A stretch of DNA of 64,000 nucleotides, taken from positions 104,753,406 through 104,817,405 of the forward strand of contig CM031858.1 in NCBI GenBank assembly GCA_018697195.1, written 5' to 3'. Origin of the DNA: Certhia americana (lineage: Eukaryota > Chordata > Aves > Passeriformes > Certhiidae). Positions 1 through 14,340 of the stretch are shown here, piece after piece. Within the stretch, counting starts at the first letter, position 1; every line of letters begins with the position of its first letter. Under the pieces are notes generated by a model. It was not told where the DNA came from. It saw only the letters and a list, made by a program, of their open reading frames with translations, and ran no database searches. Both the position numbers and the translations under genes were made by a program.

Positions 1-326
1 TGTTCTTTTTCTCATTACCTACTGTTATTTAATAAAATCCTAGGAAATTCAGACCACAGCTTTCAATACCTATGGCAAAGCTTTTTCCCCCTAGCTTAAC
101 TTGAATGGGTTTCAATACTTTTTGTCAGTGCAGCGATATAAATACATGGTTTTATGGAAACTTGGTTCATCTCAATGCAGATGATGTGGAAATATTCCTT
201 ACTATGAAAATACTAATTAGAGACTATTTAACATTAGTGATACAGACCTGTTCTACAGTGAACAGGAAATACAGATCATGCTGTTACCTGAAGAAAGGCT
301 GCATACAGAGCTTACTTTTTGAGTTA

Positions 327-590
327 TCATAGAATCACAGAATAAGATGAGTTGGAAGTGACCCACAAGGATCATCAAAACCAGCTCCTGGTCCTTCACA
401 GGTCAGGCCCAGGAACTACCCCATGTGCCTGAGAGTACTGTCCAAACACTTCTTGGCCTCTGTCAGGCTGGAGTTGTGACCACATCCTTGGGGAGCTGTT
501 CCAGCTCCCAAACACCCTCTGAGTGGAAGAATTTTTTCTAATATCCAACCTAAACCTCCTCTGACTCAGCTTCATGCTGTTCTGATCTGG
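327..590 (-). mobile_element. CR1 retrotransposon 3' end (5'-truncated)
   Basis: The plus strand begins with the reversed CR1 tail (tcatagaatcacagaat), followed by the typical antisense 3' UTR: 'gttggaagtgaccc', 'aaggatcatc', 'ccaaacacttcttg', 'ggggagctgttccag' and 'ctaatatccaacctaaacct'. The element therefore runs on the minus strand. Only the last 260 bp or so are present, which fits the usual 5' truncation of CR1, and there is no coding capacity. The left edge is sharp because the tail repeat marks it. The right edge is approximate, placed where similarity to the pattern fades. This is one of the best preserved CR1 tails in the window. Confidence 0.88.
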
Positions 591-3500
591 ATTTTATCAC
601 TGATCATCATGTTTAAAAAGGGATTAAAGTTGACTTGTTCATTATTCCCTGTGCTTAATAGTCAAATATGTCTTGGTTTTAGGTTTATCGTTTTTTAGAA
701 CCATAAATAACAAAATTTAGAACCAGATCTCAAAATTATCTTTCCTTGTACAAATAAGGATGCCATTTTAGAACAAAAAAGGCTGAGAAACATCTTTTCC
801 CAAAACACTGAGGAACATCTATATAATCTGATTTTTCTAAAAGGTTGTAATAGTCCTAAAAGTTCTGATGCTAATCCTGCTTCTTAAGTACTTTTCTCCT
901 ACTTGGGACCACTTTTTCAAAGCAGCTCCAAAATACTGAGTCAGCCAACTCCATGTGATACCTCACACACATTGAACTTAAAATGTCAATGCAATATCCA
1001 TGTTACTGAAAACCAGCAAGAACAGAATCATTTTTTCCAAATTGTATAATTTATCAGTCTCTTTTTTTAGCCTGCAGGCAAATAATGAAAAATTTAAGTT
1101 TTGTGTTCTTCTGCCTGGGAAATGCTTCACATCATCAAGTGAAGAGTGAGCACATTACATGCAATGGTATGAAAGGCCAAGCTGTTGATTTCATGAGATA
1201 ATGGTATGGCTGTTTGGATTGCTGAGCAGAACCTAATAGCTTGCTGAGAAGTAAGGATAGGTATTTTCTTATTTCCAACTTCCTTAATTACTTCAGCCAA
1301 TAGCTGTTTTACTTTGGACTACATAATAACTTTGTGCTGTTCTATTTATTCACATAAGAAACATCTTGTTTTTTGATTCCTTTGACATGTAGCTAGACAT
1401 AAGCCTCAGAAGTCACATTCGTGTTCCATCATCATAAGAGCAGATGATGTCTTAGAGAAAAAAACAAGAACTGACTTTCAAAGGTGCTGAGAGGAGTATC
1501 TGAAAAATCAAGTGCTAATAAGGAATCATGACTATAAAACTATAAAATATGAACCTAAATCAACTGCCAGAGGAGCTGTTATCACTGAAATTGAAAATGT
1601 GGTATGGGATTATTCTATGGTATTAGCTTTATAAGGATATCTTTGATGATCTGTCAGCTCCTGAAGCTGTGAGCAACCCACAGGACACTTCTTGCTGACA
1701 CCAGAGGCACAGAAGGGTAATTAATGAAAATCTCCAAAGTGCTGAAACAATGAAGTTAATGAGATTTTAAAATTTTGTATGCCTGGGGTCAATACCATTC
1801 ATTTTGACCTTCTCCAGAGAGTTAAGAAGGCAAAATGGATTAAAGCTGTAAAGAGTGAGAGCACCTGACCTGTGCAGATGTGAGGATTTGGCTGCGTGTG
1901 TCTCCCAGGTGATGGAGAAGAAGCAGTATCAGGTTTTAAAAAATGTGTGTTTTTTTGTAAGATACCCTTACCATGCTTTGTTTCAGATCTGGCTCCTGGC
2001 TAAAGAGCAAGTGACACTGAAAGAAAAGACCAAGACACGGCTATAGTGATCTCTTACAAAGATCATCAATGCAAATCTCAGGGTGGCTGTGACTCAAAAA
2101 CTGAGATATCCTACAAAATCTCCATCCCTCCATCTTCCCCAAGCAGGAAGGAAGATGGGCGGAATATGAGAAATTACTGTGATGTTTTACACAGGCCATA
2201 GAGAGATTTGTAAAAATATGTATTTTGTCAGCTGCCAGTTAATTTTAATATTGAATACTTATGCTACAAGACGACAATGTTATGACAATAACAAATGCCT
2301 GAATGTTATGATAAGAATGCATTATCATCATAAGCAAGACCATAAAAACTGCTTATAATAAAAGAAAAACTCTACAAGAAAGTCAGAGAATCACTAAATA
2401 GGAGAAAAAAGTGACAGCTCTAAAGTCAGTTGTTGAAAAAGTAGATTTATTTCAAGAAAATATATTAGTTTGGGCATAATTTTTTTATATAAAGCTTTGA
2501 GCCAAAGATAAAGGTACAGCTAAGTGTACCTTCATAGCTCAACTAGCAAAATAATTCCAAATGCCTTGGATTCCAAATATTCAATTAGGACCTTGAGTAA
2601 TAGAATTGAAATACAATTATAGTAATAGAACAGTAATAGAAACCACATTTTTTATTTCTTACAGAAGTGTATTGCTTCAAGGGAATAACATGACATTGTC
2701 ACCACAGGAACTGCAGAGTTCTGAAAATCTGAAAGGATTTTGTGGATTCTGTTTTTGTGTAAGTTGTTTCCAACCCTTCATGCCCACTGAGAGTCCTGTA
2801 CTGTACTGAGAACAGCCTGGAATCCCTGACAAATACCTGGTAGTGCCAACAGCTGGAGCAGGCAGAATGTGAACTCCCTGAAATGGAAAGTCATCCAAAA
2901 ACATGATTCTTGGATCCTAACCCACCTTTACTTCCTAGCAGCTAATTAAATATTTCCATCAAAGTGAATTAATAAAAGTAAATTAAAAATTAATGTTGAT
3001 GAAGTGCTTCACATACTCTTCTTTGTATCTGTCCCTTATGGGCAAGACTAGCTGAACCACATATTTTTTTGACAGTGATTTTTTTAATGCATTTTTGTGA
3101 TGTGACAAATATTTGTTGGCAGTTTATTGCAGGTTGCCACTGTAGATCCATGGAGCTGCAGGAGAGAGCCTGCAGAGAGAAACAGGACATGGAGAAAATG
3201 TGACTTCAGCGGAAAAATGGAATCAACTTGGTTAATTATAGAGAGGACTTCGATGGAGCTCGTGGCAGTCTTCAAGTATATCAAAAATTTCAGCATTGAA
3301 AATTTTAATAAATATAAAAAAAATATATTAAAATATATTTATTTAATAAATATAAAAATTTTCAGCATTTTCTGGTACTGAATTCAAACAATGGCCATGG
3401 TGGTCCAGTTTGAGCACTGATAAGACATTATTTATTAAGTATATTTAAACTCAACAACAAAATGCTTAGCTGAACTGGAAAATCTCCATTTGGGAATTTT

Positions 3501-6500
3501 AGGAATTATTTAGACACAGCCTGTCAAGACTTCTGTAGATGACTTGAACTGTGGCAGGGGATGGACTGTGTCACTTCTCAGAGATGCTTTGAGCCCCATG
3601 TTTGTGTGCCTGTGGTTTTCTTCTGAAATGTCCACTGTGTGGTAATGTATTATCAATATCAATTAATGAACTGAAAGACTCAGGGAATGTGGTGGTGAAA
3701 CTTTCTCACTGGTAGCTGGAGATTAACATCAGATAAGAGCTAAGGTACTCCTCTTCCTATTTCCTAGTCTATTTAATTGTTAGTGTCATTGATGTGCTGC
3801 TGTCCATGGTATTGAAAGCACTCAGTAAAAATGCCAAAATGGAATGGGGCAAAGGAGATTTCATGGACGACTTGCAATTTTCCATCACTTTGCTGCTTGG
3901 CACCTCACAAAGCAGAGCCTTTAAATGGTGGGAAAAACAACTTGTTCAGTCATTTTAATAGAAAGAGAAGCATCTAAATAATAAGCAAGAGTTTTGCTGT
4001 TATGTTTACTCAGGGGTTTAGTACAGAAAATATAGCATTTCTTCCTCAGGTGATAAGAGATCAACTTTCTTAGTGTCAACTACTTCTCTACCCAGATAAT
4101 AATATAAATAAATCACAGTACCCTCACCATTACATTCACTGAATTCAGTAGAGCTGGTGGCTAATTTTAGGTCAATATTATAATTACAGTAGTATGCTAC
4201 CGTTTTTTTTTAATCTTGTGGAGAGCTGAAGCACAGGTGTATTCAAGGCTGATTAAGCCTGCAAAATTCTTAAATGAAATACAGAGTAGGTATGTATAAT
4301 TTTTCTTGCAATATATTTCAATTATTTCAATGGTAGGTATGTGTTTTAAATATATTTTAGATGTTTTGCTATTCATTTTATTAAAGAAAATAGTACAGTC
4401 TATAAGTAATTTGAATATTTAATCATTTTATTAAAGAAAACAGTACAGTCTATAAGTAATTTGAATATTTAATCATGTACAGAACAGGCAGCATAAATGA
4501 AGAAAAGAATGCTACTAGAAAGCTGACTTAACTCTACTATCATTTGATGTATAAGCATGTAAGAGTCCATGGTACTTGATCAAAATCGCCAGAAAAGAAT
4601 TTGTGGAGGACAAAAGAAAAAGCAAGCCTCAACTTCTTTGTGGTGCTTGTTGGGGACTTGTCCAGATCGTGTCTTATGGAAATGGCTGTCCTTGATTTTC
4701 CTGAAAGGGCAGCTCACTCATGTGTCAAATTCAGTGCTCAACAGAGCAAATGTTCTGAGTTCAAAGTGTGTATTAATTATGAACGCAACTATTTGCAAAT
4801 AGTGCATCACAAATTTTAAATTGCCAACATACTCTGGGGAAACATGAAAGGAGTTTCTCCTGGAACACTGGGGAAGATTTCTGTCTCTTCTACTTGAAAT
4901 ACCAACACAGTAGGTTCCTGAGAAATGGTAGACAATGATTTTGCATTGCTGAGTACCCTATGTTTCTATCAGTTGTTACTGGAGCGCTGCATGTTTTGGC
5001 AGCCTGAATGGAATGGATTTATCGGATTCAAAAAGACATGAGGCAAATGAATCCTGCAGATAACTCCATGCTTATTTGTGCTTTAATGAATATCGATATC
5101 ATAAGAAATCCAGCTTTCTGTTGGTTTTGTTCATTGAATAAAACATCCACGAAGTGGAATCCCTGGATTTACATCCCATTTGGATGTAGCATGTAACCAC
5201 AATTAACTCCCTGTGGTGTTTAAATTTTTTTGTTTTTCTTAAAGACCACTGTTGGGTTTGTTTGTTTGGGTTGGTTTGTTTCTCTTTTTCCCCCTCTAAG
5301 AGCCAGCACTGCATAGTTAAGTTAAGGGTGTGTGGTGCAGTTCCACCTGCAGCACGGGTTGCATCCGTTGGAAGTCCACAGTGGCATTACAGAGTAACAA
5401 TCCCTTCAGATTTGAACAGTTGAAGTCATGCAAAAGATTTTGTCATTTGTCATTATAATCCAATACAGCAAAATAGTTACCTTATAGGGATGAGGACGGG
5501 AAAGGCTTTTATATGATTACATCACAAGATGATAAATGAGAGCAATTTGTGTTCATTATGAGAACAGCATCCCAAGGAGAATGTTGTTATAAATTTTGTT
5601 CTGCTCTCCCTTCCTCCATGGCAAAACTAGCCCAGCAGCTTAGAAATAAGCAAGCAGGCTCTGAAAACAATCCAGACAGACAAGAGAAACCCAGTGAAGA
5701 TTTGTCTGTGTTTTATTCTAGCAAGAACATTAAGAATTAGAAAAGTAAAGGAGAAACACAGAATGATAATTAAATATTATCCTTAAAATCCTTAAATACC
5801 CCTTTTTAATGAATAAAGACTATTTTTGTTTAGTAAAATGCTCATCCTATGTGAAAAACAAGTAACTTGTTTGTGAAGTGGTACAAAATAATATTTTGAA
5901 AATCAGACAATGAAAACATTTTATTTGATAAACTGAAACTGTTTCAAATTGAATGTAAACCTGAACATTTTAGTGTTTATTAAAAGTCTGAAAGAAAGAT
6001 GCTTAAAATTTATGATTATTCTTAAATTTTCTTTTAAGCTAGAATTGTCAATTTGCCCCCAGCAATTTTGGGTTGACACAGCTGCATTTTCAAAAGAAGA
6101 AACTTTTGGTGGCTAGGTTTTCAATCCACTCTATAAATGAATGACTACTGAGGTCATCCTCAAGAGCTAATCCTCTCTTCCTTTCCCCATATGTACCACT
6201 GCAGAAACAACAGACTGGAACAAAATCCTCTGATGAATTTGCTTTCTGTGGCCTGCTAATGGCCAGCTATTCAGCCTTGATGCCTTAGTTTGTGGTTATG
6301 TGGTCTGGATTTCAGGATTAAGACAAACAGCATTCAGTCTTGTATCTTTAAGTCCATTTAAAATGATGTTAGGTCTACTTTCCTCTTTTCACCTGTAATT
6401 TTCTTCTCTCCAACACTTTAACAATCTCTTCATCCTCCCTGTATCACCTGTGATATTTACAAGTTGGTCATGGGAAAAACAATGCAAACACTCTTTGTAC

Positions 6501-8004
6501 TGATAAAGAAAAGATCAAGGATGAGCTCAAACACCTGTGTCTCCTAAATCCTTATTGATGTGTGCTCTGAAGCTGATTGAAGCCATTACTGGATAGTGAC
6601 TTGTCTGTGCAAGTAAAAGAGAAGAGTGTGAATTGAATTGGTAATTTTGTGAAATAGTCAGCATTAATGGTCAGGGTCTTGTGATGCTCTTAAACCACTC
6701 CAACTTTTCTGCTAAAGAGGACTTTTCTGCTAAATTGAAGTGCTTAAAAATAGTGCTGAGGAACTCTGTGAAGATGGGGAGTCGGGAGAGTCCGGACCAA
6801 CTGGCAGAGCTCTAGGGATGAGGTGGCTCTGGGAAAACAGCAATGGGGAGCAGGTCTGTGGGTGCTGATCTCCTGTCAGGAGATGGTGTAGAAAAGTAAA
6901 ATGAAAGTACTTCCGTGTGGAAATCAGGCATTAGCTGTATGCCTGCTCTTCTGTTCTGGGGCTCTGTCTGCCCCATAAATGTGATGGGGAGTGCAAGAGG
7001 GCCCCAGGCTGAAGGGAATTGCAGATACTGTGTGTTCACTTTAGCAGGTGATGTCAGGACAGCAGGGGAGTAGCAGAGTAAGATGGCAGCCTAGACTGGA
7101 TCTGAATACTGCAGCTTATTTAAGAACTGATGAGATTATGGCTAAGTAATCTCCCTGTCTTTATCCCAAATTTTCTCATCCTATTACTTCCCTGTTCCGC
7201 TGAGGTAGGGGATGAGTATGTGGCTAGGTGGGCATTTGAACTTTAGCCAAGGTTAGTCAGCCATGCAAAGTCATTCACTCAGGTTTATTAATTCCTCTAA
7301 CTCATGGAGATGAAGCCTGGGGAGAAAAAAGTAGTACTTAAAAACTCTTCAGTATGAAGTGGCCTCAGCATGAGATACTTCAGGTCTGTATCTTCTTTCA
7401 GGATATTTTTTTGCTACCAGTCAAATGCTTCAACAAATTATAATAGGTGGTTTTTACACCTGTAGTCAGAGTAGATGCTGTGAATTTCAAAGCATTTAAA
7501 ACACTGGTAGACAATACCTATTTTTTATTTTAATTTTTCTCTTGCATGTAGGTTGAAACTACCTACATGACATAGTTTATTAAGCATCTACTTGTGAGAA
7601 CAACTGTAATATCATTTTACTTTATGCCAGATTTTGTGGACCTAGCCAAGGAAACCTGCTCTAATCATACCTATCACTATTGACCTAAGTGAATAAACTC
7701 ACTTTCCTATTGCCAGGAATAAATTTTCTCCTAAATAAATATTTTATTGGTACCTAACATTTTGTAGTGTTTCCCAACACCGGAAGGAGTTCATACATAA
7801 TCAAGTCATTTGTTCTCATTGTAGTTTTAGCTGGTTTAGAAATCTAGCACACCAAAATATTTTCTGTGCTTTTACTACATACATGATTGTATATTATGAG
7901 CTATCCTCCTGAGAGCAACACTGTCAAATCTTCTATCTGGCAGGTGGCAAACAGAAAATGGTACTAATTAAACTGCCATGATTTCTTCCAAGCCTCCCAT
8001 ATAA
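591..8004. other. Non-coding unique DNA, no gene recognised
   Basis: This stretch is AT-rich, with open frames of at most about 84 codons and none resembling a known family. It holds an AT-rich patch at about 3300-3362, a 50-bp tandem duplication (listed separately), a T/G-rich run near 5250-5285 and a short direct repeat (acttttctgctaaa twice, about 6700-6735). I see no RNA gene and no clear transposable element. Old, highly decayed repeats could have been missed. Confidence 0.6.
4373..4476. repeat. 50-bp tandem duplication (2.1 copies)
   Basis: Two adjacent copies with an exact 50-bp period occupy 4373-4422 and 4423-4472, followed by a 4-base start of a third. The unit is AT-rich and contains 'attaaagaaaa' and 'gtacagtctataag'. 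The copies differ at a single base (t at 4391, c at 4441), so the duplication is recent relative to most decayed repeats here. There is no coding content. Confidence 0.95.
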
Positions 8005-8100
8005 CCATAGAATTGTTAAGGTTGGAAAAGACTTCTAAAATCAGCAAGTTCAACCATTAGCCCAGCACTGCCAAGTCCACCACGAAACCATGTCCCCAGG
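8005..8100 (-). mobile_element. CR1 3'-end fragment
   Basis: The plus strand reads 'ccatagaattgttaaggttgg', then 'aaaagacttctaaaatca', 'agttcaaccattagcccagc' and 'aagtccaccac.aaaccatgtcccc'. This is the antisense 3' end of an avian CR1 subfamily. The right limit is uncertain because the sequence departs from the family pattern after about 8100. No coding capacity remains. Confidence 0.75.
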
Positions 8101-8217
8101 TGTTTCTGCCTCTTCCACTTTTTCATGCAGTCATGTTGAGGGAGCAACACCACTTCATGGGACACAGTACCATGAGAGTATTGCCACTGGCACTCAGTTG
8201 AAGTACGTTTTCCAAAA

Positions 8218-8260
8218 CTTCTAACCTTTGCATGCAAAGGTGTCTTCTAACCTTTGCATG
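8218..8260. repeat. Short duplication containing a 16-bp perfect palindrome
   Basis: The 17-mer cttctaacctttgcatg occurs at 8218-8234 and again at 8244-8260, a 26-bp offset. Bases 8225-8240 (cctttgcatgcaaagg) form a perfect 16-bp palindrome made of two overlapping octamer-like motifs (ttTGCAT / ATGCAaa). The second copy carries a near-palindrome (cctttgcatggaaag). Octamers are POU-factor sites in general knowledge; function here is inference only. Confidence 0.85.
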
Positions 8261-11200
8261 GAAAGTAGTCAACTCTTCATTCTCTCTCAAGATAACCTAT
8301 TTGTGAAAATTGAGAAACACCAGAAGCATCAGTGAGAAATTCCTTTAGTTCATACTGATGGTTGGAATCTGGAGAGATAGAAATTAGGAAGATAGGCAAC
8401 TTGTTATGGTACTTAGTTGCTTTTTAATCTTCTCTGAAGCTATGGCTGGAGCTGTGATTTTCAGTAAATTGTTTCTAGGCTTATTCTCTCATGCAGTAGA
8501 AAAATTAGACTTGTGCTTCCTAACTTATTCTTAACTGTGTGGAGAGGAAGAAAAGAAGATTTGAACCCTGGTCAATATTTTCTGGAAATTAATGCACAAT
8601 CTAGTGATGCTAAAAGGAGAAAAATTGTGAAACGCATCAATATGGTAACCTCAGAGATGTTAATTAATTAATTTTGCCAGAGTGAGCTCTGTCAAGACTT
8701 GGTGCTACTCAATATTATGCATATATGAAATGTCAATGCTGTCAAAGTTTGGGAATCCAGTCTGTTCGGGTATGTGCTATTTTTCATAAACCTTAAATAC
8801 TTCCCATATAGTTATTAAAATTATTCTTGTGTGGCTTTAAGTATATTGCTGTAAAAGTAGTGCTATTTTTTATGGCACCTCAGTTGTGTCAGAATTTTTA
8901 CTTTCAGTATTCATCTCTACTATTCATTCTTTCTTATCTTACCTGCCACTCATGTCTGTCTCTGCTTTAAACTTTCTAAACATATTCATTAATATTCTTG
9001 ATATTATAAAAACATGATTATGGAATATGCCTTGGAGGTAGAAGTTAGAGATCAGTAGACCCAAAATTTTATCACTGTTATGTCTAGCTTCAATCAACAG
9101 CCAGTAATGTGGTGCATATAAATATTTTTAGTTGTTTTTATCCTGTATTATTTTGATCTATAAATTGATATAAATTCCAGCAAAGATGCTTCCTGACTGA
9201 AGAATGCCAAGTAGGCATCAAAAACTGACAGGAGACTTTAATATCTTACAGAAGCATAGCAAACATTTATGAACAAGTTAGGTATGGAAAAATGGCTTTA
9301 AGTCCAACTTTCATGTCCCTAAGTAAGAGAAAAACTTGCAATTAAAATAATGGGTGAGCAGTTTTTCTTGTTTAAGAAAATGGAAAAGAGTTTTAGGATA
9401 AAAAAAGGAACTTGTAGAACTATTCCCTGAAGTCTAGAAAGGGGAAATGCTAGCAGATGTGATGATAGAAGGTGCAGTCCAGCAGCAGAAACCAAGGGGC
9501 ATGTCACATGTCAGTTAGATCAGAGTCCTCTTATTCCAGTTTTGAGGCAATAAAGGCTTTCAGTATAGTAGGATGTACATATTCATATCTCAGTACTGGA
9601 GAAATGTTTTTATACCTAGGTCTCCAAGTCTAAGTCTTGTAAAAAAACCCCATTAATTGTTTTGAAAAGAGAAGCAAAAAGAAATAGCTCTCCTTGGTGC
9701 AAGTTGTAAGACATTTTTATAGCATGTTATTTGTCCTGGAGAAGCAATGAGTATAAAGTGTCTACCCCTGAAGCCTTCTTGGTGTTACTACATTCTAAGA
9801 GCAAATATAACTTGATGGTAGAGTCTTGTGTCTGACAGCTGAAAAAAGAGAATGGTGGATTGTAATTATAACTAACAATAGGTTAGATGTGATGAACAGA
9901 CAATAAATATTTTTAATACACACACAATAATCCCAATGTAAGGTAAATACAATATGTATGGTTACGTAATCATATTTATATTATTATCACCAATGTGTCT
10001 TCTTGCAATCCCAATCTTTTTCTTGCCCCTTTGTTTCATCTGTAGAAACCTGTTTTTGTGTGTACTTGTGGGTTGCTCTTTATTACATCTGTATTGTGCT
10101 CTGTACTAGATTCCTATGACCTGTTGCGAAGCCTCAAGGCTTTATTGCAATTTGCAATAAGATAGAATTAGAGTCCAAAATAAAATCAACTAGAAACTAG
10201 CTTTAAAAGTGAAATGGTTTAACTAGTTTAATAGTGCAAGCTGGGAGCAATGCAGGAAATAAACACCTCAGACTGAGGAGAGTAAATTAGGTTCTTTAAA
10301 CTCTTTTGGTTTTAATAATCTCTTTATAACACAGGCAAAGCAATTTTTTAGAAAGTATGATATTTAATCTGACAATGTTCTGTTAATAGTCTACCTATAC
10401 TCGCTGTTGCTGCTGCCGTCTCTTTGCTGCTCTTAAATGTCACTGTCTCCAAAATTCCTTTGCTCTGTCTGCTGTATTGAGTGTGCTGCCTTACCAAAGA
10501 CCATTGGCTACAATTCTGGCTGCAAAGCTCCTGCTTCAATTCCTCTCTTCCAGTAATGAAAATGGCTGAACTATGGATTCTGGCAAAACTAATCTTGACT
10601 GGGAACTTGGGGTCAGCACTTGCTGCCTTTCCTGTCACATATGGGACGCTGTGGCAGCTGCTAGCCATTTAACACCTCTTTTCCCTAAGGGGTCTTTATA
10701 GCTGTCCATCTGGAAATGTAGATTTGAGCTCTTGTCTGTCTTACAACGATCCCAGATTTTTCTCTGGAAAATTTAGGAAGAATTAATTGCCTGCTTTCCC
10801 TTCATTCTCTACTCTTTCAGTTTGAGTATCTTCTGCCCACTTGCCACTGTCATTAAAAATGTTGTGCAGGAAGGAAAGCTCAGGCTGGAAATTGTAAGAG
10901 GAGTACAAGACTCAGTGGATGACCTTACATGGAGTAAGAGATGAGCACTGGATCAATGCAGCTTCAATGGGACAGCTCACTGTGCAGAAGGGAAGGGTGG
11001 AAGGCCTGGCCTTGAACACAGAGCCCCATGGGATCAGAAGCCATTTCTGGTGGGCTCCCTGTCTAAACTGGGTGGTGAGTGGCTTTCAGGAGGGCCTTCA
11101 TCCTTGCTGCTTCTTTGTGTTGCCTTCTCTCCCTTTTATTTTAACTCATCACAATTTTTGATTTATTCTGTCAGTTGCATCCTTTAAAAGCTCCTGGAGA

Positions 11201-11349
11201 TGTCTTACAGCATTATCTCATTCACTCAGTGCAACTTACATCTTTCTTTGGCATTTCTTCAGAAGCTTGACAGCACAGCTGTCAGAACAAATCACTCTGC
11301 AGACCATGCTTTTAATGTGTAGCCATGTGTATGTGCGTGCATGAACGCG

Positions 11350-11382
<33 letters not shown>

Positions 11383-14340
11383 TCTTAAGGTTTTGATAAG
11401 TATCCTCCAACATCTTGTTCATAAAATCACAGAAGAATATGTGGTTGTGCACTAAATGCAGGTCTAGAAGGGAAACAAGGTCCATAATCAGAATATTATC
11501 TCTGTTTTCATAAGGGAGGGAACAGAAGGGAGAAATAGAAGAACCCTCACGTCATGAAAACTTTAGGAATAGATCCAAGCACCTATTCAACTGGTCAAGC
11601 ATGTACCACATAATGACTTTTTTCTGTACTACTTTTAATTAACAAAGTATTTTTAGAAAGGTGACAAATTTACCATTTGAGCGTCCTTTATTAGTAGATT
11701 AGGGTCCCATTGTGTGAAGCATCGTAAATGTACATCATAAAAGAGTGTTGCTGCTCTGCCCTGAGGACTTTACTGCTTACAGAGGGCAGAACAAAGGACT
11801 GCAGAATGGAAATAAATGTTTAAATAGAAAAGCAAAAATATCACTGATCCAAACCTTTTATCTGAGTTGCTATTGAACTTCTTGGTCTTTCTCATTTCCC
11901 ACATTAATTTATTCAGAAGGATGAGAAAGTGTCCTGTTACAATGTGGTGAACTTCTGGGAGGTAAAGTTTGGAAAGACTTAGTAAAGTTAGTAAGTTGGC
12001 TTCTGGTCACTGGAAGACAGAAATCCTTCTCTAGACTGGACCAGATTTTTGGGAAGATGTATCTACAGTATCTACAGTAATGTCTTGTACTTTTGCAAGT
12101 TTTACAATCACCCCTTCAATGCCTAATGAAGAGGTTACCTAGGGGTTATCAGCTCCCCTAAATGTTTCATCACTCTACAGGAAGATTTTGGTTTCAAGTA
12201 ATCCAAATTGCTAAGCCTTGTAACGTTGCAAAATTTCAACTGACAACACCATGAGGGTCACACACTGACTCATGGCGGTACAAGGCCTTTAGCATCAAAG
12301 TACTTAAGGAAAAGGTGTTTTAAAAACTGTGGGAATTTTCACACTGAAATATCAAAAAAGTATACAAAATGCCATTCATTTTCCAAGCAGGAGAACCAAT
12401 GCCCTTCCTCAGTACTGGCCATTTAGTAAAAATCAGTGTTGCTGGAAAATAATTAGTCTTGTAAATCTGTGTGCAGTTGGTGAAACGTAACATCTCCACT
12501 GAAACCAGTGGCAACTTCTCAGTTGACTGATGCATTTTTGTCTTGAGCAGTGCAACCTATTATCTGAATTAGATCTGTAGACAGAGAGAATTTATAAGAA
12601 TAAAACCAGAAAATAATTGAGAAAGAAAAAAAAGATCAACAAATCCACTGAGAGCGCAAGGAAATGGCCTTTTAGTAAGTTGCCTTTCTACTTCAGTGTT
12701 AATATTGCATTGTTCTGTTTGCTGTACTTTGCACAGTCTTAGAAAACTGTGAAATATTTTGCACATTCTGTACTTCCCCCACTGCTAATGCCTCTTCTCC
12801 TGTGTCACAGAAAATATTCAAATTAATTAAATATTTCATATTGTAGAATATAGCGGTACAGTGCAATATGTGTAGACACCCTTGGGAAAACAATTTTAAT
12901 ATTACTTTTAGAATCACAAATTATTCATGGAGTGCAAATAACCAACTGGTGGAGAGCGCAATCTATGGTAAAAGCACTTTACTTTTTCTTAACATTTTCC
13001 AATGCAGTTGGTGTTGACAGATCATCAGACCTTTAGTGCATTATTTATTAAATGTTTTAGCATAACTTTTAAATATTCAGTGAGCACTTAGCCCACAAAA
13101 GACATGGCTGACTGAAGATGCAGTGATGCTGATGACGGAAGCCTGTTCCACAGTTTCCTCTAAACTACGGGTACACGCAGTCTGTATTTTAATAGGGACT
13201 ATTTTTCTCTTGCTTGTATTACTGATTCCATCCTTTTGGGAATTGTGACTTATGCATCATTGTGTTGAGAATGCAATCCAGTATTTTATGGACTGCTGCG
13301 CATGGCTTTACTGTATTTAACTGTGAAGATTAGAAAACTCTGAAAGGGTTGCACTGGTTAATGTACCAAAACTAAAGTTGAAGGAAATGCATTTTCTAGA
13401 CTAATTTATGGTTTTCTAGGAAAGCAAAATGTGAAGAGCCAACAACTTCAGTAATTTAAAACAATGAAGTTCACAAGAAAATAAGAAAAAGCAGAACACA
13501 TCCTTCACTGAGTGCTCTGTCTGCTTATTCAGTTAGTCCTGGCACATTGAAATGAATAGAATGTATATTGCTGAGAACATTATCTTCTTAATTCAATCTG
13601 TCTCGAGTTCTTCAGTGCTTTATGGCATTTGGAGATTGTTCCAGAGCAATATTTCAGAACAACTTCAAAACTTAAGGAAACCCAGATCCCAACTTGTGTT
13701 TGTTTTTTTAATAAATAGCCCATTTTCTCCATTTCCCAACTAGATTAAATAGATTCCTTTTTTCTGAGGAACAAGTGTAACTATTGCACTTCAGGTTTAT
13801 TTCTGACACTAGTATGATATGAATTATGTGACCATCAACTTATGACAAGCCCAAAAGGCTGATAGGCAGCATTAGAGAGGAGATGCAACCAAAAATCCTA
13901 GAAGAGAAATCACTGTGGTGATGTTGGCTCCTTTTGTCAGTGTAAACACTGTTGCAGCCTGATCCTCCAGATATCTCTGATTCAATTCCTAGTGCTGGAG
14001 AGAAGAGAGCACCAGGACTGCATGGGATGGAAAGAAGCTTTGGGCTGAAGTGGTCTATGTGCCTGATAGTGAGGCATGTTTGAGGGGTGCACACCCACAT
14101 CCCAGCTGCTTACATCATTCACACTGAGTTACCTTCCACCAGGGAACCTCCTACCTCCTGATGGATGCAATTAGACCTGGTGTGCTGCAGCCTGGGAAAT
14201 TAAGAGCCCTGAATCTGAAGAACCAGATACTTTATTTAACTGTTAGTAGAGAAGGCATTAGAGAGAACTCTCTGTATCCAAGGGATTTTTTGCTTTTGCA
14301 TCAAGAACAATCAGCTTTACATGATCTTTACCAGGCCAGC
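8261..14340. other. Non-coding unique DNA
   Basis: AT-rich sequence whose longest open frame is 106 codons (10348-10668, minus), with no recognised family, cysteine pattern or transmembrane logic. The block at 10900-11150 is somewhat GC-richer but shows no gene structure. A (CA)n microsatellite lies at 11356-11382. No RNA gene and no clear mobile element were identified. Confidence 0.6.
11356..11382. repeat. (CA)n microsatellite
   Basis: Thirteen and a half uninterrupted CA units follow an alternating purine-pyrimidine stretch (gcgtgcgcg) just upstream. Together they form about 35 bp of potential left-handed (Z-DNA-prone) sequence. It is probably length-polymorphic. Confidence 0.97.

Noticed and set aside
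11341..11382. Possible CRISPR-like or minisatellite array
   Set aside because: It is a plain CA microsatellite; no spaced direct repeats exist anywhere in the window.
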